Shown: positions 22,571 through 30,825, counted from the stretch's first letter. The stretch is 41,635 nucleotides of DNA from Clostridia bacterium (GCA_024404095.1 JAKSQO010000025.1:1-41635), one strand, 5' to 3'. Notes: a model not told the origin generated them from the letters alone. Made by a program: numbers and translations.

Positions 22571-23452
22571 CTAGTAAGTGATTTTTAAAAAATCACTTAC
22601 TTTTAAATTTGTCTTTCCGTATAAATGACTAATACTATCAATAAAATCAATCGGTGAAATATTATTTTTGTTTTTTTCAAGCATTAGTGCAACTATTCCA
22701 GTCATTATTGCGCATGAAGCAGATGTCCCGTCAACACTCCTATAGTTATTATCATCAACAGCAGTAACTATATTTTCACCGGGTAAAAATATAACCTTTG
22801 TTTTTACATCACCACAAGGAGATATTATTTCACTATTTTTAGATTTTGAACCAACAGCTATAACGTTTGGATATGCAGCAGGATATAATAAATCATTATC
22901 AATATAATTTCCAGCCGCTGCAATAACAATAATACCAGAGTTAATCGCAGTATTGATAATGTTTTCTAATTCTTTATTACCATTTTGTATGCCAATACTA
23001 ATGTTAATAATATCAACCTGATTATTTATTGCAACTTTAATTCCTTTAATTATATCTTCTAATTCAATATTACCCTCAGAATCGCAATTTATTTTAATGG
23101 ATAAAATTTTAGAACCAAGTGCAATTCCTAAAACACTTTTGCTATCTTTAGGATTCGATGCAATAATGTTTGCCATAGCTGTTCCATGAAATTGATCATT
23201 ATCTATTTGATTTTTAGATAAATCAATACATTTATAAACAGATCTCTTTATTTCATCATTAAGATTTATACCAGTATCAATTATTGCGATTTTAATATCT
23301 TTTCCAGTAAAATGAGTTCTATTTTGATCCCACGCAATATCCTCTAACCACCATTGTAACCGATGAGAATAAGTTGTAGTACTATGGCAACCTGAAAAAG
23401 AGTTTAAAAGAACAACAATGATAATTAAAATAGTAAATATTTTTTTTGACAT
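22571..23452 (-). CDS. Membrane-tethered minimal subtilisin-like serine protease (S8)
   Basis: The 293-residue S8 peptidase has all catalytic parts: Asp59 in AIIDTG, His89 in FHGTAMANI, oxyanion Asn182 in AAAGNYID and nucleophile Ser244 in DGTSASCAIM. The N-terminus is a lipoprotein signal (FSGC, lipidated Cys22), so the protease would be held on the outer face of the membrane. Only about 30 residues separate the lipid Cys from the catalytic core, so there is no I9-type inhibitory prodomain. The ATG at 23452 has GGAG only three bases upstream; a GTG three codons earlier is an alternative. It is first in an AT-rich operon with two secreted or lipidated partners. Confidence 0.9.
   Translation of the reverse strand: MSKKIFTILIIIVVLLNSFSGCHSTTTYSHRLQWWLEDIAWDQNRTHFTGKDIKIAIIDTGINLNDEIKRSVYKCIDLSKNQIDNDQFHGTAMANIIASNPKDSKSVLGIALGSKILSIKINCDSEGNIELEDIIKGIKVAINNQVDIINISIGIQNGNKELENIINTAINSGIIVIAAAGNYIDNDLLYPAAYPNVIAVGSKSKNSEIISPCGDVKTKVIFLPGENIVTAVDDNNYRSVDGTSASCAIMTGIVALMLEKNKNNISPIDFIDSISHLYGKTNLKVSDFLKITY
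22575..22599. other. Perfect inverted repeat over the protease stop codon
   Basis: TAAGTGATTTTT and AAAAATCACTTA, separated by one base, form a 12-bp palindrome across the last codons and stop of the protease gene, just before the ribosome binding site of the next gene. There is no U-tract on the minus strand, so it is not a terminator. It could stabilise or separate the mRNA segments. Confidence 0.5.
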
Positions 23453-23522
23453 ATACTCCACAAACCTATTTTGAAAATCAATTTTTTAATATCTAATCCA
23501 TCGGATATCAACCTCCCAATAA

Positions 23523-23551
23523 ATCTTACCATAAGTAAGATAATAATTCAA
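23523..23551 (-). promoter_or_regulatory. Promoter candidate of the protease operon
   Basis: On the minus strand TTGAAT (23546-23551) and TAAGAT (23523-23528) are 17 bases apart. The spacer contains a short inverted repeat CTTAC-TTATG-GTAAG. A leader of about 65 bases would precede the gene. Confidence 0.5.
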
Positions 23552-23613
23552 TAAAAGCTTAATTAAATGTTCAACAAAATTATAATAAACATTTGTTAAT
23601 TGTGAACAAATAT

Positions 23614-23659
23614 ATCGCCCGTTGTATAATATAGTCATGCTAATTATACAACGGGCGAT
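23614..23659 (-). terminator. Long perfect hairpin downstream of rnfB
   Basis: A perfect 17-bp inverted repeat (ATCGCCCGTTGTATAAT, 12-base loop, then its complement) lies about 50 bases beyond the rnfB stop. On the minus strand the tail is only ATATTTG. It may end the rnf transcript or be a small palindromic element. Confidence 0.5.
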
Positions 23660-23709
23660 AATCAAATTTCAAATCCTCAGGGGTTCGTTTGTTATTATAA
23701 TGTAATAAC

Positions 23710-24516
23710 TTAGTTGCCGGGAGTGATGAGGTTGATACACTTAACAGGGCAAGCTTCGGTACATTTACCGCAGCCTGTGCACTTGAGAGTGTTAACCTTT
23801 GCACAGAAGTTCTCAACCTTAACAGCATCAAACTCACATGCCTTTACGCACTTCATACAGCCGATACAGCCTGATGAACATTCCTTGCGTGTAACTGCAC
23901 CCTTGTCCTTGTTTACACAGAGAACAGCAGCCTTTGTCTCGTAGAGGGGCATCATCTTGATAATGCCGTTCGGACAGGTTTTTACGCACATCTTACAAGC
24001 CTTGCACTGTAAGGGGTTAACACGTGCAACACCGTCACAGATGTGGATTGCTTCATAAGGGCAAGCCTTTACGCAGTCACCAAGTCCGATACAGCCGTAG
24101 ATACATTCTTTAGAGCCGCCGAAGAGCTGCTTTGCCATCTGGCAGGACTGAACACCGTTGTAAATCATCTTTGTGTTTGCATTTTCGCAGAAGCCCTGAC
24201 ACATTACGACAGCACTTGAAGCCTTGACTTCACCTGCTGAAAGACCTGTGATTTTTGCGATAGCGGCTGATGCGTCAGCACCGCCGGGAGCACAGAGTGC
24301 TGTGTTTGAAGTGATGCCCTTTGAAAGAGCTGATGCGTAGCCGTCACAGCCTGAAAATCCGCAGGCACCGCAGTTTGCACCGGGGAGACATTCACGGATT
24401 GCTTCTGCCTTTTCGTCAACGGGAACTGCCATTACAACGGAAGCGACTGCAAGTCCGAGACCTGCGATAAGTCCGATAACGGCAACGATAACTACTGCTA
24501 AAATAATACTGTTCAT
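23710..24516 (-). CDS. rnfB: Rnf complex subunit B, multi-cluster ferredoxin-like
   Basis: The 268-residue subunit of the ferredoxin:NAD+ oxidoreductase receives electrons from ferredoxin. It has an N-terminal membrane anchor (about 5-30), then the RnfB 4Fe-4S motif CLPGANCGACGFSGCDGY with a fourth Cys in LCAPGG. Several further ferredoxin-type Cys sets follow: CIYGCIGLGDCVKACP, CKACKMCVKTCP, CSSGCIGCMKCVKAC and CTGCGKCTEACP. This is the cluster-rich clostridial form. It is the last gene of the rnf operon, 14 bases after rnfA. The order C-D-G-E-A-B is that of Clostridia and Acetobacterium. Confidence 0.95.
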   Translation of the reverse strand: MNSIILAVVIVAVIGLIAGLGLAVASVVMAVPVDEKAEAIRECLPGANCGACGFSGCDGYASALSKGITSNTALCAPGGADASAAIAKITGLSAGEVKASSAVVMCQGFCENANTKMIYNGVQSCQMAKQLFGGSKECIYGCIGLGDCVKACPYEAIHICDGVARVNPLQCKACKMCVKTCPNGIIKMMPLYETKAAVLCVNKDKGAVTRKECSSGCIGCMKCVKACEFDAVKVENFCAKVNTLKCTGCGKCTEACPVKCINLITPGN

Positions 24517-24530
24517 TTTATCGTCCTCCC

Positions 24531-25130
24531 TTAACCGAATATGCCTTCAACAAGTCCTGCAAATCCGAGGAAGGAAACAGAAACAAGTGATGCCGCAATA
24601 AGTGTAATCGGGAGTCCCTTAAGGAACTTGGGAACATCGCAGGACTCGAGTCTTGAACGGACACCTGCAAACATAACCATAGCAACAAGGAAACCGACAC
24701 CGCCGCCGAGTGAGCAGATAAGTGAGTGGATGAAATCGTAACCGTTATCAACGTTAAGTGTTACAACACCGAGAACGGCGCAGTTTGTTGTGATAAGCGG
24801 AAGATAAATTCCGAGTGAGTTGTAAAGAGCGGGAATGTACTTTTTAAGCACGATTTCAACCATCTGAACAAGTGCGGCAATAACAAGAATGAATACAATA
24901 GTCTGAAGATATTCAAGGTTGTTTGCAACAAGGATGTACTTGTTGATGGGGTAGGTAACTGCTGTTGAAAGAGCCATAACAAAGATAACGGCGAGGGACA
25001 TACCCAATGCTGTATCAAGCTTCTTTGAAACTCCGAGGAACGGGCAGATACCGAGGAACTTTGCAAGAATAAAGTTCTGTGTAAGAATCATTGTGAGGAA
25101 AAGAGCAATCAAGCCTTTAGTAAGTTCCAT
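24531..25130 (-). CDS. rnfA: Rnf complex subunit A, integral membrane
   Basis: The 199-residue protein has about six hydrophobic segments and the RnfA/NqrE family start LFLTMILTQNFILAKFLGICPFLGVSK. The mirrored half contains YLPLITTNCAVLGV, whose Asn-Cys pairs with the Cys in GICPF. In Rnf and Nqr these two Cys residues, one per half, hold a membrane-embedded iron-sulfur centre shared with the RnfE/NqrD partner. Its start overlaps the rnfE stop by one base (TAATG), which gives tight coupling. Confidence 0.95.
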   Translation of the reverse strand: MELTKGLIALFLTMILTQNFILAKFLGICPFLGVSKKLDTALGMSLAVIFVMALSTAVTYPINKYILVANNLEYLQTIVFILVIAALVQMVEIVLKKYIPALYNSLGIYLPLITTNCAVLGVVTLNVDNGYDFIHSLICSLGGGVGFLVAMVMFAGVRSRLESCDVPKFLKGLPITLIAASLVSVSFLGFAGLVEGIFG

Positions 25131-25873
25131 TATGCCTCAACCTCCTTCTTGTCACAGCCTTCGACTTTATCTCTGACATTACAGATTTTAGCCATCGGGC
25201 AGTTTTCACAGCCCTTAAGCTCAGCCTTCGGCTTGCCCTTTGATTCAGCGAGCTTGTTGGCGAGAGCCATAACAAGACCGAATACGAAGAAGCCGCCGGG
25301 AGCGAGAATGAAAATAAGGATGGGATTACTGTTCAGGAACGGAATTGAGAATCCGTCAAAGTTGTTGCCGATAAGTCCGCCGAAGCCTGCGAGGAATGTG
25401 CCTGCGCCGAGAATTTCACGGATTGTACCCATTACAAAGAGTGCGGCGGTGAAGCCGATACCCATGCCGAGACCGTCGACCGCCGAGGCGAGTACGCCGT
25501 TCTTGCTTGCAAATGCCTCAGCTCTGCCGAGGATGATGCAGTTAACAACGATAAGCGGAAGGTAAACACCGAGCTGTTCGTTGAGTACGGGAACAAATGC
25601 CTTTACAAGCATCTGAACGATTGTAACGAATGATGCGATAACAACGATGTAAGCAGGGATACGTACCTTTGCAGGGATAACCTTACGAAGTGCCGAAATG
25701 GCAATGTTTGAACAGATAAGAACGATTGAAGCCGAGATACCCATACCGATAGCGCTTGTAACTGATGTTGTTGTAGCAAGTGTCGGGCAGGTACCGAGAA
25801 CAAGTCTTAAAACAGGGTTTTCAATGATAATACCTTTTGAAAACTCCTTACCGAGTGATTTTTTCTCTGCCAT
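25130..25873 (-). CDS. rnfE: Rnf complex subunit E with Cys-rich C-terminal tail
   Basis: The 247-residue integral membrane subunit (NqrD homologue) contains the family blocks NPVLRLVLGTCPTLA and YLPLIVVNCIILGRAEAFA, again with the paired membrane Cys. After the last membrane segment (GGFFVFGLVMALANKL) comes a tail absent from the short members of the family: CENCPMAKICNV, ending VEGCDKKE, a C-x2-C-x5-C-x8-C pattern. The tail could bind zinc or an iron-sulfur cluster. Start and stop codons overlap those of its neighbours. Confidence 0.94.
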   Translation of the reverse strand: MAEKKSLGKEFSKGIIIENPVLRLVLGTCPTLATTTSVTSAIGMGISASIVLICSNIAISALRKVIPAKVRIPAYIVVIASFVTIVQMLVKAFVPVLNEQLGVYLPLIVVNCIILGRAEAFASKNGVLASAVDGLGMGIGFTAALFVMGTIREILGAGTFLAGFGGLIGNNFDGFSIPFLNSNPILIFILAPGGFFVFGLVMALANKLAESKGKPKAELKGCENCPMAKICNVRDKVEGCDKKEVEA

Positions 25874-26433
25874 CAGTTTGCACCTCCGTTTCCTGTGACT
25901 GTTTCATAGCCTGCAAGAGCTTCATTGACAGCCTTTGCAACTGCGTTTGATGTGATTGTAGCACCTGTGAGTGCCTGAACCTGATTCTTTTCGGGATCGC
26001 CTGTGTTCTTGTCAACGATGATTCCGTTTACAAGACCGACGAATCTGTCTTTGAATTCCTGAGTTGTAGCCTTCATGCCGAGACCTGCTGTGTCGCTGAT
26101 TTCAAGGATTTCAATACCTGTAACCTTGCCCTCGGCGTCAACACCTGTCATAACCTGAAGGTCGCCGCCGTAGCTCTTGGTTGTGGTAACGAATATGTAG
26201 CCCTGAACCTCTTTAGCGTCATTGTAGCCTGTAACGAAGCTTACGCCGTCCTTCTTACCCTCTTCAAAGGTTGAAGCAGAGCTGAGAACCTTTGCTCTTG
26301 ACTCTGTCTCTGTCTGGATTGCAAGCTCTTCAATCTTCGGAGCTGTCTTCTGATTTACGAATGCAAGCAGAAGTGTGCATACAAGGCAGATAACAAAAAG
26401 TGAAACTGCGGGAATAACAATCTTTTTAATCAT
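25873..26433 (-). CDS. rnfG: Rnf complex subunit G, covalent flavoprotein
   Basis: The 186-residue protein has one N-terminal transmembrane helix (about 5-27) and an extracytoplasmic FMN-binding domain. The flavinylation site is TGATITSNAV near residues 158-167; its second Thr should carry FMN through a phosphodiester bond added by ApbE, which is encoded at the head of the same operon. The family block DTAGLGMKATTQEFKDRFVG is also clear. It overlaps rnfD by four bases. Confidence 0.95.
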   Translation of the reverse strand: MIKKIVIPAVSLFVICLVCTLLLAFVNQKTAPKIEELAIQTETESRAKVLSSASTFEEGKKDGVSFVTGYNDAKEVQGYIFVTTTKSYGGDLQVMTGVDAEGKVTGIEILEISDTAGLGMKATTQEFKDRFVGLVNGIIVDKNTGDPEKNQVQALTGATITSNAVAKAVNEALAGYETVTGNGGAN

Positions 26434-27431
26434 TTTGCCTCAGCCTCCTTCTTTTCTTTTTTAGGAGTACCGAAGGGCTTGGGCATTGTTGCCTTCTCAA
26501 TAAGCGGAACAAGAATGTTCATGATGATGATTGAATAGGAAACACCCTCGGGAAGATTGCCGAAAAGTCGGATAAGAGATGTAAGCACACCGCAGCCGAC
26601 AGCGAAAATAATCTTGCCCTTGAATGTAATCGGTGAGGTTGTGTAGTCGGTAGCCATGAAGATAGCACCGAGCATCAGACCGCCGCCGAGAAGCTCATAA
26701 GCGAGAAAGGTAAGATTGCCCTTGCCTGCGATGAGCATAATAACCGCAACTGTTCCGACATATGTAAGCGGAATAGTCGGAGAGATAACCTTACGGGCGA
26801 TAAGATAGATACCGCCGAGGATAAGTGCGATTGCGCATGTCTCACCGAGACAGCCTGCGCGCCAGCCGATAAGCATCTCCTTGAGAGTTTCAACAGGCAT
26901 TGCGCCGCCCTTTGCAAGAGCGTGAATGCTTGCAAGCGGTGAAGCTGAGGTGATGCCCTCAAGCTTTGAAACGCTGTTAAGCCATGAAAGGGGAGCAGTC
27001 CACTTTGACATAGCTGTGGGGAACGAAGCAAGAAGAACGATACGGCCGATAAGCGCGGGGTTAACGAAGTTCTGTCCGATTCCGCCGAAGAACTGCTTAA
27101 CAACAACTATTGCAACGATTGCGCCCAGAGCAACTTTCCAGAGCTCAATCGAAACAGGAAGGTTGAAAGCGAGGAGAAGACCTGTGATAACTGCGCTGAA
27201 GTCGCCGATTGTGTGCGGACGCTTCATGATAAGTCTGCTGAGGTACTCAGCAATAACGCAGGAGCCGACTGATACGCACTCAATGATAAGCGCACGGGGT
27301 CCGAAGAAGATAACGGACGCAATCAATGCGGGAACAAGAGCGATGATAACGTCAAGCATGATTCCTCTTACCGTTTCGTGTGAACGGGCATGAGGTGATG
27401 CGCTGACAACAAGTTTATTATTCAATGTCAT
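26430..27431 (-). CDS. rnfD: Rnf complex subunit D, integral membrane flavoprotein
   Basis: The 333-residue multi-spanning subunit (NqrB homologue) is recognised by SPHARSHETVRGIMLDVIIALVP near the start, FVNPALIGR, PLTYVGT and FMATDYTTSPITFKG. The expected covalent FMN site, SGAT-P-L in NqrB, reads ITSASPLASI at about 160-169, so the acceptor position is Ser164 instead of Thr. It overlaps rnfC by four bases. Its role is electron transfer across the membrane with Na+ or H+ pumping. Confidence 0.95.
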   Translation of the reverse strand: MTLNNKLVVSASPHARSHETVRGIMLDVIIALVPALIASVIFFGPRALIIECVSVGSCVIAEYLSRLIMKRPHTIGDFSAVITGLLLAFNLPVSIELWKVALGAIVAIVVVKQFFGGIGQNFVNPALIGRIVLLASFPTAMSKWTAPLSWLNSVSKLEGITSASPLASIHALAKGGAMPVETLKEMLIGWRAGCLGETCAIALILGGIYLIARKVISPTIPLTYVGTVAVIMLIAGKGNLTFLAYELLGGGLMLGAIFMATDYTTSPITFKGKIIFAVGCGVLTSLIRLFGNLPEGVSYSIIIMNILVPLIEKATMPKPFGTPKKEKKEAEAK

Positions 27432-28780
27432 TTCTTAGCACCTGCCTCTCTGATAACTGCCTTTGCAAGGCGCATATGCTGAACGAGCGGTTTTTTGGCA
27501 GGGCAGGAGAATGCGCAGCTGCCGCACTCCATACATACCATAACGCCGTCGTCAAGAAGTGATTCTGCGTCGCCCGCCTTGGTATCACGCACAATCTTTG
27601 TGGGGATAAGGCTCATCGGACACGCTGCCGCACAGCGTCCGCAGCGGATACAATCTGTTTCTCTGAAGATTTTTGCGTCTTCCTTTGAGAAGCAGAGCAG
27701 AGCGTTGTTGCTCTTTGAAAGCGGATGGTCAAGGCTTGTGATGGACATACCCATCATCGGACCGCCTGCAACAATTTTAACAGGCTCATCCTTGAAGCCG
27801 CCGCAGAAATCAACGATATCGCTGATGCTTGTGCCGACCGGAACACGGATGTTCTTCGGCTCCTTGATTGCCATACCGTCAACGGTGAGTGAACGGCTTA
27901 CAAGCGGCTTGCCTGTCTTGAGGTAACGTGCAATGAATGCGCAGGAAGCGACGTTCATAACAATGCATCCGACATCAGCAGGAAGCTTGCCCGGAGGAAC
28001 CTGTCTGCCTGTTGCGGACTGAACCATCATCTTCTCAGCACCCTGAGGATAGCGTGATTCAAGCTGCATAATTTTTATTGAACCGTTGTCGCTGCTGTCA
28101 CCCTCAACAATCTGTGAAAGTACCTTGAATGCCTCAGGCTTGTTGTCCTCGACGGCAATAACAACATTCGGAATGTTAAGAAATTCCTTGATTGTTCTGA
28201 TGCCTGAGTATACGTCCCATGAGTTTTCGATACATTCACGGTAGTCAACTGTGATGTAAGGCTCACACTCAGCCGCATTGATAACAAGTGTATCAATATT
28301 CTTGTCAGGTGGAACATTGAGCTTAACGTGTGTGGGGAAGCCCGCACCGCCGAGACCTACAAGACCTGAAGCTCTGACAGCCTTAACGAAATCTTCCTTT
28401 GTTTCAACCTCCGGTGGCTTGATGCCTTCCCAGAGACGCATTTCACCGTCTGACTCAATGGTAACACCCTGAGTAACGTTGCCGTTCGGAAGCTTTACGT
28501 TACCGATAGCGGTAACAGTACCCGAAACGGATGCGTGAATCGGTGCGCTGACAAACTTATCGCTGTCACCGATGACCTGACCGACAGCAACTGTATCGCC
28601 GACGCTGACTGTCGGAGTACAGGGTGCGCCGATATGCTGCTGCATAGGTAAAATAACTTTTCTTGGCTCAGGCATACGTACAACTTCAAGCTCGGCTGTG
28701 TTTTTGTGGTGTTCAACCTTAACGCCGCCGCGGACTTTTTTAACTGCACTTATGATGCCGTCCATGTGAATTTTACCCAT
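27428..28780 (-). CDS. rnfC: Rnf complex subunit C, NADH-binding
   Basis: The 450-residue peripheral subunit exchanges electrons with NAD+/NADH. Seen in order: an N-terminal domain with LPMQQHIGAPCTPTV, a biotinyl-like turn (APIHASVSGTVTAIG), the nucleotide/FMN-binding Gly-rich loop GLGGAGFPTHVKL, VINAAECEPYITVDYR, and two 4Fe-4S motifs CIRCGRCAAACPMSL and CMECGSCAFSCPAKKPL near the C-terminus. The ribosome binding site is GGGG. It starts the rnfCDGEAB core, 37 bases after the Gx-transporter gene. Confidence 0.96.
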   Translation of the reverse strand: MGKIHMDGIISAVKKVRGGVKVEHHKNTAELEVVRMPEPRKVILPMQQHIGAPCTPTVSVGDTVAVGQVIGDSDKFVSAPIHASVSGTVTAIGNVKLPNGNVTQGVTIESDGEMRLWEGIKPPEVETKEDFVKAVRASGLVGLGGAGFPTHVKLNVPPDKNIDTLVINAAECEPYITVDYRECIENSWDVYSGIRTIKEFLNIPNVVIAVEDNKPEAFKVLSQIVEGDSSDNGSIKIMQLESRYPQGAEKMMVQSATGRQVPPGKLPADVGCIVMNVASCAFIARYLKTGKPLVSRSLTVDGMAIKEPKNIRVPVGTSISDIVDFCGGFKDEPVKIVAGGPMMGMSITSLDHPLSKSNNALLCFSKEDAKIFRETDCIRCGRCAAACPMSLIPTKIVRDTKAGDAESLLDDGVMVCMECGSCAFSCPAKKPLVQHMRLAKAVIREAGAKK

Positions 28781-28817
28781 CTTTTCAACCCCTTTTCTAA
28801 CGTCCGGAAACGGACAT

Positions 28818-29345
28818 TTATTTTTTAATGTCTGTGATTCTGCCGAGGTACGGCATTATCACTTTTAATACAGTTCCCGTAATAAAACCTGTTATCACGG
28901 CGAACAGCAACAGCAGAGGACCGTAACCCCATATCAGGGACGGTGTGCCTGATATCAGGCACGCTGTAATAAGCTGTCCGATATTATGACAAACGGCACA
29001 GATGATTCCGATACCGATATATCCGAGAGAGTTCTTTCGGCTGCGCAGAAGTATACACGCCGCCGCTGTGCTGAGTGCTCCTCCTGCGCCGCTCATAAGC
29101 ATTGCCGTGAAGCCTCGTGTGATTCCTGCAAACAAAGCCTTTATCAGAGTGACGAAAAAAGCGTCGCCGACTCCCGAGCAGGATGCAAGGAACATAGTAA
29201 CGATATTTGAAAATCCCGGTTTCGCTCCGGGCGGAAAACCCGGAAACGCGGGGATAAGTGTTTCAAGATAAGACAATGCGAGCGCAAGTGCACCCATAAC
29301 GCCGACAAGGGCAACACGTCTTGTGATGTTTCTCTTTTCTTTCAT
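28818..29345 (-). CDS. Gx transporter family / heptaprenyl diphosphate synthase component I-like protein
   Basis: The 175-residue, almost entirely hydrophobic protein has about five membrane segments. The family signature is PPGAKPGFSNIVTMFLA (about 38-54). Such genes are often annotated as heptaprenyl diphosphate synthase component I or Gx transporter. They recur next to apbE and NusG-II-domain genes, as here, so a role in supplying a cofactor or quinone/flavin-linked compound is suspected but not shown. The ATG at 29345 lies two bases after the previous stop with no real ribosome binding site, so translation is probably coupled. Confidence 0.8.
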   Translation of the reverse strand: MKEKRNITRRVALVGVMGALALALSYLETLIPAFPGFPPGAKPGFSNIVTMFLASCSGVGDAFFVTLIKALFAGITRGFTAMLMSGAGGALSTAAACILLRSRKNSLGYIGIGIICAVCHNIGQLITACLISGTPSLIWGYGPLLLLFAVITGFITGTVLKVIMPYLGRITDIKK

Positions 29346-29347
29346 AA

Positions 29348-29716
29348 TCAATATGTCAGCATATCGGGCGAGTTTTCACCCGAACTGATGCTGATTACAA
29401 TCCTTTCGGGCAAACAGGCGGCTGTCTGTCCGTTTTTGTAAAGCTTTCCGCTTTTTACGCAGAGCTTATCTCTGCAAACCGCAGAAGTAAAATATATCGC
29501 ACCGTTCTCAACACAAATTTCGGTTCCGTCCTTGGGTGAGAACGTGTAGCTTTCCTTAACCTCGTCAAGATTGATTATTTTTACGATTTCTCCGTCAGCG
29601 TAAACAGTTGCGGTCAGACTCTGTTTTTTCGATAAATTCGGAATAAGAAGAACGAGTGCCGCCGCAAGAATAACCGCAATAACAATCAAATCATTTTTTC
29701 TGAATAGTTTTTTCAT
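29348..29716 (-). CDS. NusG domain II-containing protein
   Basis: The 122-residue protein has one N-terminal transmembrane helix (about 9-26) and an extracytoplasmic beta-barrel of the NusG-II (DUF1312) type. The family core, ending in SAVCRDKLCVKSGKLYKNGQ and TAACLPERIVI, contains the two conserved Cys. It has nothing to do with transcription, since only the fold is shared with NusG. It is regularly found between apbE and rnf or FMN-binding genes. Start and stop overlap its neighbours. Confidence 0.85.
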   Translation of the reverse strand: MKKLFRKNDLIVIAVILAAALVLLIPNLSKKQSLTATVYADGEIVKIINLDEVKESYTFSPKDGTEICVENGAIYFTSAVCRDKLCVKSGKLYKNGQTAACLPERIVISISSGENSPDMLTY

Positions 29717-30756
29717 CAGCTCATAATAAAGCTTGTATCGCTTAATTCAAAACTGTCCTTTATGCCGTCGGTACAGCGGACAATCTTATCGTTTGTAATG
29801 AACACAGCCTCGGCATCGTACTTTTTAAGCAGAGCAAGACTTGCATCATTGTAACCCATTATATAGCAGGCGGTTGAAAGTGCGTCGCTGATAACACCCG
29901 ACTTGCAGACAACCGTTACGCTTTTTAGTCGGCTCTCGGCAGGATAACCTGTCGAAGCGTTGAGAATATGATGATATTTTTTACCGTTCTGCTCAAAGAA
30001 CTGCTCGTAATTTCCCGATGTGGAAACACAGGTGTCGGAAATTTTGAGCGTTCCCATATAATCCCTGTCGTTGTCGGGGTTTACAATACCGATGCTGAAA
30101 TCTCGCTTGCCGAAAAGCAGAAGGCTTCCGCCGACTGAAATAACAGCAGAATCTGTCTTTGTCTGTTCAAGCTGAGTTCTGACAATATCGCAAGCCGCAC
30201 CCTTGCCGACAGCTCCGAGGTCAACTGCCTGATTCTTACCGAGCTGAACCGTGTTATCCGTAAGCTTCAGCTTTTTGCTTCCGACGAAGGGGAGACAGGT
30301 ATCAATCTCTTCGGCTGAGGGAACTCTCTGCTTATCTGAGCCGAAGCCCCACAGCTCCGTGATTTTTCCGACCGTGATATCAAATACACCGTTGCTGTCC
30401 ACACAAACATCAATTGCATCGGAAATAATCGAAGCAACCTCGGGCGAAACTGCAACAGCCTTACCGTCAGAAGTGTTGATTCGGTTTACATCCGAGCCGT
30501 CCTCGTAACGGCTGAGAAGATTTTTTTCAATATCATGAATTTCGCTTTTAACGGATTCCGCGGTTGCCTGTCCGTCAGAACCGTACAGCTTTATGCTGAT
30601 AACCGTGTTCATCGCAATATCATTGCAGCTATATTCCGTACGGCTTCTGATAAAATCAAATGCGCAGATGCCGATAATAATTGCGGCGCAGACCGATACG
30701 GCAATAATTGCTTTAATGTTTGCCTTAAGTCCTGTTTCTTTATTATCGCTTTTCAA
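29716..30756 (-). CDS. apbE: FAD:protein FMN transferase
   Basis: The 346-residue enzyme attaches FMN from FAD to Thr/Ser of target flavoproteins, here presumably RnfG and RnfD. It has an N-terminal membrane segment (about 13-31) and the ApbE motifs MNTVISIKLYG, VDLGAVGKGAACDI and HHILNASTGYPAESR. It begins with TTG at 30756; GGGTGG lies seven bases upstream and no ATG fits. It heads the nine-gene transcript that includes the complete rnf set. Confidence 0.93.
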   Translation of the reverse strand: MKSDNKETGLKANIKAIIAVSVCAAIIIGICAFDFIRSRTEYSCNDIAMNTVISIKLYGSDGQATAESVKSEIHDIEKNLLSRYEDGSDVNRINTSDGKAVAVSPEVASIISDAIDVCVDSNGVFDITVGKITELWGFGSDKQRVPSAEEIDTCLPFVGSKKLKLTDNTVQLGKNQAVDLGAVGKGAACDIVRTQLEQTKTDSAVISVGGSLLLFGKRDFSIGIVNPDNDRDYMGTLKISDTCVSTSGNYEQFFEQNGKKYHHILNASTGYPAESRLKSVTVVCKSGVISDALSTACYIMGYNDASLALLKKYDAEAVFITNDKIVRCTDGIKDSFELSDTSFIMS

Positions 30757-30796
30757 ATCCGCACCACCCTATAATAATTGTATAAATAACTGATTT

Positions 30797-30825
30797 ATTA
30801 TATAACAAAGTCGTAATTTGTTCAA
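30797..30825 (-). promoter_or_regulatory. Promoter of the apbE-rnf operon
   Basis: On the minus strand TTGAAC (30820-30825) and a perfect TATAAT (30797-30802), 17 bases apart, lie 40 bases upstream of apbE. Confidence 0.75.

Noticed and set aside
23620..23630. TATAAT inside the long hairpin as a promoter
   Set aside because: It is part of the 17-bp inverted repeat, has no proper -35 partner and faces no gene start.
27495..27926. Plus-strand open frame inside rnfC
   Set aside because: The minus strand encodes the two 4Fe-4S motifs and the NADH loop of RnfC without interruption.
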